A stretch of 64,000 nucleotides of DNA, taken from contig VSDK01024294.1 of NCBI GenBank assembly GCA_009767595.1, positions 294,052-358,051 of the forward strand. The letters run 5' to 3'. How positions within the stretch are numbered: position 1 is the stretch's first letter; every line of letters starts with the position of its first letter. The DNA comes from Symbiodinium kawagutii. Taxonomy: Eukaryota; Sar; Dinophyceae; Suessiales; Symbiodiniaceae. Below the pieces are notes generated by a model, which worked only from the letters and a program-made list of their open reading frames with translations, was not told where the DNA came from and ran no database searches. Shown piece by piece: positions 44,501-50,500 of the stretch. The position numbers and the translations under genes were made by a program.

Positions 44501-47500
44501 ATCTAAGATAAAAGGTGACAGTAATGTATGGAAGATTCATCTGGGATCACCCAGGGCCAAGAGTTTTGACCCACTTCGATGGGCATCTGCTTGTAGCTTG
44601 TGGCAGTCAACATGGTCAATTCGGTATCAGTTCAGCTACTTGGTGCAACTAAGCATGGTTAGATAGATGAGGACCCTAACCCGGGCGCTGCACATCCAAG
44701 CACAACTAAACACCTGCTGAGGATTTCTGCAAGTTTTTTCGGGCTCACGTGGCATGATAAAGTCTTTGAGAAGTTGCAAAAACACTGGCAATACGCAGTG
44801 ATTTATGGTTTAGGGTTTTAGGGTTTTGGTTTAAGGCTTTTAGGATTTTAGATTTTGGTTTTATGGTTTTAGGGTTGACAGGTTTAGGGTTTGATAACTC
44901 AGAAGCTTAAAAACAGTGGCTCTGCGCAGAAATTTGAGCGTTGGGAAATGTTCTCAGTCAAGGGTGGGCAAACGTGGGGTTTGCAGCGAACATGTTTTTC
45001 TGCTGTTTGATTGTCCATCCTTGGCTGATCAAAAGCAGCCCTGCCGTTGGGGTTGAAGATTCATCGATTTTGGGCGATGTCTTTCTCTGACATACTGTCC
45101 ACAGTAGCACCCTTGAAGCTGTCAAAAAGTGAAAATCCTGGAGCCACCTCTCTCTGTAGTCGTTTCAAGGTCACAAGAGCGTCATGACCCAATAGCTATT
45201 CATCAACCGTGAACCAACCATGAATCAACCATAATCATTGCTTATCAAACCAGTCATAGTTGTTTCATATCCCTATGAACCAACCTCAACCAACCTATTG
45301 ACCAACTGTAATCATAGCCATTAACCAACCATTATAGCCACTAATCAACAGTTAACCAACCATTAATCAACCAACCTCAACCAACCTGAGCTGCTTGCTC
45401 GCTTTGTCCCGTTTGGTCGTTTGCTGCGGCTGGGGGGNNNNNNNNNNCTGGCAACGCGGAGCCACCGCGGACCCGCCATAACTTTTCGACGGTCCTGGCG
45501 CGGTGCCCTTAATGGCTGGGTGTATCGCAAGGTTGTGGATGGTTTAATACTAGAAATGATTTATATAAATCAATAAAAGGATGATACCTGGGGGTACCCC
45601 TATAACTTGAGAAACGCCCATGCAAGCTAAACAGATGGGCCCCGCACGTTACAAGTTTCAGATTGGACAACCAGCTAGGTCACTATCTACCACAACTGCT
45701 CGCTGCCCAAATTTTTTGGCAAGGAATCGCTCACGTTTGGGGACCCCACTTTTGTGCATCAAACTATGGATGGTAACCTCCAACTATCCATGCTGTTATA
45801 ATGTTGACCTTCGGGGGTACCATCTTAATAGGAAACCGATAGGCTCAACTGGGGTATACCCCGTCTTAATCAACCAGAGCTCAATCCAGGGTTGGCATCA
45901 ATTCAAACCACCCATTCTTGGTAGGCAAACCGGGAACCCCGAATGTGTTGTACCATCGGTTTCTGGAGGCGTATCATGCTTCGTTCGGGAACAAACCATC
46001 TGAGAATCACTTCCGTGGATAGTTGAATTGCATACCCTGCGTTACACGATCGCTTTTTCGGGCCAAGCATGTCTGGCTGCCCCCAAAACATAAAACACAG
46101 ATCAAACACCGGCAAATACGTGAACAAAATCAACATTTTGCGCAATGCATCGCATTGCCAGCACTATCTGAGCACACCCCCATCTAACAATCATGAGAAC
46201 CAAGGCCACTAAGGTACCATTTGGTTAGACCACTCCTGGTAGCTCCAGATCGCTCCCGCTTTTAAGGGCCAGTGGCCGGGATACCCCTGGCTCCAGCTGC
46301 AGCACCTAATCAGCGAGGTACCGAATTCAACAACCGTTGCTTCCAACTGGTGCAGCGCCAAGTGACTGAACTGCAACGCCAGAACTCCCCGAGAGCCAAC
46401 AAGACGAGCTTGACCAATGGCACGACGATTGCAAAAATGGCTACCATGACCTGAGTGAGGTCCAAGAGGTATGTTTACACAAGTCTTATTCTTATGAAAT
46501 GGAGGGAGGTTTCGGACTGCTAACACATACCGTGGCTGCCAATTTCAAGCTGCAGATTTCGCCGATTTTTTCAGCATCCCTTCTGGGACCAGAATGGGGG
46601 CCTTACAATATTCAATGTGTGATTGTCAACCCTCAAGCGTCCAAAACACTGATCATTGGGCTAGGGGAATCAAATGGAATCACGGGGTTTTCAATTTTTT
46701 CATGGAGGTCCGGTGCCGTGGGCATGGTGGAATGGTGCGTTGATCACAACCCAACGGACCGTCCCAGCTTACAGCCCCAGAACCTGTGAGATCTAGAGGG
46801 TCATTTCTTGTGAAAGGAGATCCACAGTGGGAGAACGCTTTTTTTCTGGGAGGATGTCCATCAATTTCGCTACATGTCATGTATGTGTTTTTTGTCCAAA
46901 AATGGTGTACCCTCGTCAAGTCACTGGCAGTTTCCCTATCGCGAACTGAACTTGCATGGTTAGTAACTTAGTACCAACATTTGATGGACAAACCCACAGG
47001 AATGATCTTTTTCCGATAATGATCTGATGATGTTGTATTGTTACACCAGCAATGTCTCCTGAGCACTTTGCCTATATCCATGCTTGGTTGTAGAGGCGAC
47101 CAGCGGCTTACATGCTTATCATTCACAACCGAATGGATTTTGTCTGACTGAAATGATCACTGAATGATCCACAGCTGATCATCTCCACTTATCACACAAT
47201 GATGATCCCCAGAAGCCAGCTGAAAACCTCCTGGCCTTCCCCTTTAAAAGGCTACACGATACCGCTGGCAGCAGACCAGCCAGCCCATGACGCGAAAATC
47301 TGCTTCCCAGTGACTGCACCAACCCACGAGCCGGTCTCTCCAAGCGTATGAATGAATTCGACCGTGCTGTCCGACACGTGTTCCAGTTCCTGGATTTGCG
47401 GGCGTTGTTTTCACCCGGTCCACCGTCCCATCGTGAAGAAAATTGTAACAGGAATCACGCGTGCTGTGTCAAAACAGAGCGATTTTCAACTTTGTTCAAC

Positions 47501-50500
47501 TTGACACACAACAGTTTCCAGCGGAAATGCGATCAGTTGTGCCAAATGACGCAGCCGGTTCTTCAAACCTGATACGATTGGCTGGTTTTTGTACCTTTTT
47601 GTTGAGTTGCCAGGGATTGTTCGGCTATATGGTGGTTTCTCAAGTCATAGGGGTACTCCGATATCATCCTTTATATTTGCCATGACTAGTACTGTATTAA
47701 ACCATATCAAACCAACCATTTTTGGGGTCCCCTATGGCTTGAGAAACCCCCATATACCGGGGCCTTCACTGCAGTTCTTTTTCCAGTGTCAATGGCTGCC
47801 GTCAGCTCAACTGGTTTGAATGTCATCATTTGTTGCGATGGAATTCTTAGCATAAATAGTTGTAGGATGATAACTGGGGGGTCCACTGTATTGAGAAACC
47901 AAATAGGTTGCTTCCAGTCGCCACGAAATACTGTAGATTGAAACAGTGGGTAACCAGCAACCTACCATTGGTTTGACCTTGGTTACCGATGCTAACTGGA
48001 AGCATGGCATCATAGATCCAGTCCCAAGACTTGACGCCAGGTCTCAAGGAAGTTTGCTGCACCAATGGTCATGTTGAAAAGAGTGACCTGGAGGTAGCGA
48101 GGTGCCAGCGCTCTGGTTGCAAGCCATTTTCGGGCTGGTGGTTCACGGTGGTGGTGGTGGTGAAACATGGCGTCTGAGATTGGTGCATGGTGGTTGCCTC
48201 AAGTTGCGAATCACACGGATTCACGAGGATGGTGATGATCACTGGCATCCAACAACCATCGATTCATGATAGGTAATGATACTAGATACATAATGACAAG
48301 AAGGCAATTGATGATGGCGACTATGGCATGGGTTAAGAATGATTCTGATCAGTGGCGACTCATCATGGCCAAGTTGACTATGGGGAATAGCCGTTATAAA
48401 TCATCAATTCATGATTGTCAATAATTGCCAGTAGCGGTTGATGATTGGGAATCATCAATTGTAATAGCTATTCATGACGCTTAACAATTGGTTCATGGCC
48501 ATGGCGATTCGTAAAGGTATATGGCTATGGGTCAAAACCCTGTACCCCTGGTTCCCCTATCATTCACCATTGGTTTCATTATTATTGTTGGATATTGTTG
48601 GTGGAAATCCCCTATTAGTTGGTTGATTAATATTGACCCATAGCCATATTAGATGATGATGGCTAACAATGGCTAACCATGATCCGTTCATGATGGCTAG
48701 CGTCGATCGATATTGGTCAATGCGGATGAGGAGCAATTCATGATGCTTAATGATGGTCAATATGGCTGTGGGTCAATATTAACCATTAATAATAAGCAAC
48801 AATAATAGGGAAAACAATGGTTAATGATAGGGGAACCAGGGGTACGGGGTTTTGACCCACTGCCATATCGGTTAATCAAGTTTAATAAAACTCCATCAAT
48901 GACGGTTAACGATGGTGAATATCGGTTAAGGGCAATTGATAATGATTACAGCTGGAAAATAACTGTGATGGTGAGTGCTGGATAGTGATAATGGCAGCTA
49001 TTGGCAACGGTAGTGACTGGCTCAGCATCAACCTGCCATGTCAACCTGGGGGGATAACACCAATTGGTACTGCCTGGAACCCTGTTGGCATGTTGAACAT
49101 AGCGATTTTAATCAACAAACCTGATAAAGAGAGGTCCTGCTGCTGATCATGATACGGCTGTGGTGTGGGTCAATACACTGTACCCCTGGTGAACATCCAG
49201 TGAATGGACAAATGAGTCAGTCTTTCTCAGGATGTTCACCTTGCGATTGTTGGTTGGTTGTGAAGTTATGACCCATTCCCATTCCTTGACCCGCCAACTG
49301 TTGCTTGCTACATTCCAGATGCTACGACCTTCAACGTTGGTGATGTGAGGCCTGTGGTGATAGTAAGAAACCAAGATGAGTCGGAGACCGGAGACAGTTG
49401 AACCTACTAAGTTTCTATATGGAAATTGTGCAGTGACGAATCTACATCCATCTCAGTTGGACTCCGTGCAACGGTGATCGTGATCTCCATGGCCCTGCTT
49501 GCAAGGACCCAGGCACGAAGAGGGCAGGAATCAGCAAAATGTAGCTGCAAAACAGCAAGGCAAGGACCCAGGTAGCTGGGCGACCTGGGCGGCCCCAGGA
49601 GTTTCCAACGTTGAGTGATTCGCCACGGCCGGGGGTTAGCATCGTCCATGAGATCATGATCCATCGAGATGTCTCATCTGCCGGGTAGGGGCTGGTATCA
49701 TGGGTATATCTTCAACGAATTCTTGGATCTTCTCTGGTTAGTGGTTTCAACCGCTGTGAAAAACATTAGTCAACCTACCATTTGTTAATAACTAATAGGG
49801 AAAATAAAAATGTTAATCAAACCACCAACCAGTGAACCATCATTAACCATTAGTTTCCCTATAGTTTGTTGGTTATTAACCACCATGACATTGGTTGGTT
49901 AACTGCTTGACCACCAACCCCAGTTCTGGTTACATGGCAGGGATGTGTGCGGCCGCATCACCAACGACGCTGCTCCGCTCCGCTGCTGTGCCAAGGAACG
50001 GCGTTTGATCTCCTCAGTGCGGACGCCACGACATCCCTAGACATCCAACCGACTCTCCGTGCTGAGATCCCAGCTCACACCGATGTCTGAAAAAGGTCCT
50101 GGTCTTCCCAATCAAGCTTATGGCTTATAATAATGACCAACCAAATCATAGGGAAAACAATGGTGAATGATAGGGGAACTAGGGGTACAGGATTTTGACC
50201 CACAATATAATCAAAACTGACATGGTGAAGCAACCAGCTACTATATGATTTATACTGGTTAATCATGATTGATAGTAGGAGATAATAGCTAACAATGATG
50301 GTTCAACAGCTATTTGGTGGTTTCTCAAAATATGGAGCCCCAAAGATGGTTAGTTTATTACTACTAGATGATTACTGTTGGACGATTTGGGGGTACCCCT
50401 ATTTTGAGAACCCCCCCAATTCGGCAATACAACAGCGTTCAGATGAGTTAAGAACTATGGCTGTGGGTCAAAACGCTGTACCCCTGGTTCCCCCCTGTTA

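Larger units (their letters stand above)
43072..45452 (-). other. Membrane-protein intron, with assembly gap
   Basis: Family B (43120-43237), family A (43534-43643), a 53-bp tandem (44313-44506), a family D fragment (44600-44700), a TTTAGGG-like tract (44803-44895), AACCAACC units and the N gap. Confidence 0.5.
45495..46366 (-). other. Membrane-protein intron
   Basis: A reverse family A copy (45530-45620) and SINE-like copy 4 (46214-46306), otherwise unique. Confidence 0.5.
48088..49516 (-). other. Membrane-protein intron
   Basis: Two family B elements in opposite orientation (48519-48650 and 48760-48869), and a partial B-like copy at 49150-49290. Confidence 0.5.
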
